In this document: in pieces, positions 63,218 through 64,000 of the stretch
How the letters are laid out: each line of letters opens with the position of its first letter
Position numbering within the stretch: the first letter of the stretch is position 1
DNA from: JARRNE01 sp963824085
GTDB lineage: Bacteria; Pseudomonadota; Gammaproteobacteria; Chromatiales; Chromatiaceae
Length of the DNA stretch: 64,000 bases
NCBI GenBank assembly: GCA_963824085.1
Contig: CAWGNT010000018.1
Location: 1-64,000 of the forward strand
Direction of reading: 5' to 3'
Program-made: the position numbers and the translations under genes
Notes under the pieces: model-generated
The model's input: the letters and a program-made list of their open reading frames with translations, nothing else
Told to the model about the DNA's origin: nothing
The model's database searches: none

Positions 63218-64000
63218 CTAAACTGCGGACTCTCCCGCCACCGGCATCCGAGAACTATGAAGCGCCTTCGAACGCTTTAGGTCCCAGTAGGCGAAAGCGA
63301 AGTAGATGACAGTGCACCAGATTGCTACGTTGTAGAACCGCTCCAGATTGACATAGTAGACATAGATGTCAGGGCTATTAAACAGAACCCTCCAGGCCAA
63401 AACAAATGGAACGGTTAGGCCAATGATGAGGTAGATCGCCTTGATCATCTTTGAAAGAACTGAGTTGTCTTTTGCGAAATGGTGACTCTCCATTACCGCT
63501 TGTTTCGCATGAAATTCTGCGACCCTCTCCTCGAAGATCCGTTCTGCCTTCTCGCCATCAGGATAACTGTCAGAAGCGCCGTACACTTTCGCCAGTACGA
63601 CATAGGCGATGATCGAGACAAACCAGGTAGGCAGGAACAGGTAGTAGAACGGAATGATGTTGAGCACGTCCAGACCGAAGCCGAACATCAGGGAGATCGC
63701 CCATGTCGCAATCGCCGGGACGCTGTGCTTCAAGCCCTTGTAGCGAGCCCAGTACCGGGTAAACCCGATTCTCGGAAAGATATGGTGTTCGGCGAAGACG
63801 ATACCGCCAATCGGCACGAGAATGAGACCGGCATAGGTCAAAAGAGGAAGCATGCTTCGGTAAATGAATGGGAAGGCGCTTGCGACCACGACAGCCAGCC
63901 CAACGAACAATGTGACCTTCGTCCTGGATATTTCGGGAAACACGGCCTGTGCGGCCAGACCGGCGCGGTAGAGGTTCGAATTGGCTGTTGTCCACCCGGC
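63218..64000 (-). CDS. NCS1-family permease, C-terminal part (5' outside window)
   Basis: About 260 residues of a cytosine/purine/allantoin-type (NCS1) transporter. The frame is open to the window end, where it reads GWTTANSNLYRAGLAAQAVF, a conserved segment between helices of the family, followed by at least six hydrophobic segments (KVTLFVGLAVVVASAFPFIY, LLPLLTYAGLILVPIGGIVF, WAISLMFGFGLD). A cytoplasmic loop with many acidic residues (KAERIFEERVAEFHAK) lies before the last two helices. Presumably imports the polyol, base or related substrate used with the adjacent dehydrogenase; substrate not deducible. Confidence 0.75.
   Translation of the reverse strand, partial: AGWTTANSNLYRAGLAAQAVFPEISRTKVTLFVGLAVVVASAFPFIYRSMLPLLTYAGLILVPIGGIVFAEHHIFPRIGFTRYWARYKGLKHSVPAIATWAISLMFGFGLDVLNIIPFYYLFLPTWFVSIIAYVVLAKVYGASDSYPDGEKAERIFEERVAEFHAKQAVMESHHFAKDNSVLSKMIKAIYLIIGLTVPFVLAWRVLFNSPDIYVYYVNLERFYNVAIWCTVIYFAFAYWDLKRSKALHSSRMPVAGESAV

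Noticed and set aside
1..64000. Prophage, integrase, transposase, tRNA or rRNA genes
   Set aside because: None recognised on either strand. Mobility signs are limited to hairpin repeats, Rpn/Uma2 genes and duplications.

Overview
GC-rich proteobacterial DNA, most likely from a gammaproteobacterium. The basis is gene content only: a complete Tad pilus locus, a sigma-54 response regulator, GtrA/GtrB glycosylation genes and a P1B copper ATPase island. No rRNA or tRNA gene is present to fix the taxonomy. The density of dispersed hairpin repeats, duplicated genes, gene remnants and two-way gene orientation suggests an accessory, actively rearranging region.

1-14.5 kb is a Tad (Flp type IVb) pilus locus in one direction: two Flp pilins, the prepilin peptidase CpaA, an extra AAA ATPase, CpaB, the secretin CpaC, a small lipoprotein, CpaE/TadZ, the motor ATPase CpaF/TadA, the platform proteins TadB and TadC, the TPR lipoprotein TadD and three TadE/F/G-type pseudopilins. 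Between 6.7 and 11.1 kb the genes cpaE, cpaF, tadB, tadC and tadD carry twelve single-base insertions in total. Removing one base at each site restores full-length family proteins, so this is either an insertion-biased sequence error patch or something real and very odd.

14.8-34.2 kb is a glycan-type region: nine multi-spanning membrane proteins, most resembling GT87/GT-C polyprenyl-phosphate-sugar-dependent glycosyltransferases, a GtrB-like GT2 enzyme, two GtrA-like flippase candidates and an FAD oxidoreductase of the UDP-galactopyranose-mutase/amine-oxidase type (one frameshift). A roughly 200-bp dispersed repeat occurs twice here.

34.3-40.8 kb is a direct duplication of about 2.1 kb. Each copy holds a secreted Sel1/SLT lytic transglycosylase and an Rpn/DUF4351 PD-(D/E)XK protein. 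The first copy is decayed, the second intact. A Uma2-type nuclease gene and a 73-bp tandem hairpin repeat lie between them, and a third Rpn remnant follows.

41-61 kb is a copper/metal and redox island: DUF202, two SHOCT proteins, two related HMA-like proteins, DUF411, a CopZ chaperone, a CopA Cu+-ATPase, DUF302, a methyltransferase, a ZraSR-like sigma-54 two-component pair, a Met/Gly-rich exported protein, a CopB-type ATPase that has lost its phosphorylation domain, two c-type cytochromes, an NfeD-like protein, two small heme-like membrane proteins, an outer-membrane protein, and a PTS enzyme I-like protein carrying a C-terminal YHS metal domain. Two good sigma-54 promoters (one before DUF202, one before the Met-rich gene) fit control by the two-component pair. 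This island is the best candidate for an undescribed system.

61.7-64 kb holds a mannitol-dehydrogenase-family gene and the 3' part of an NCS1-type permease, both on the minus strand and probably one catabolic operon.
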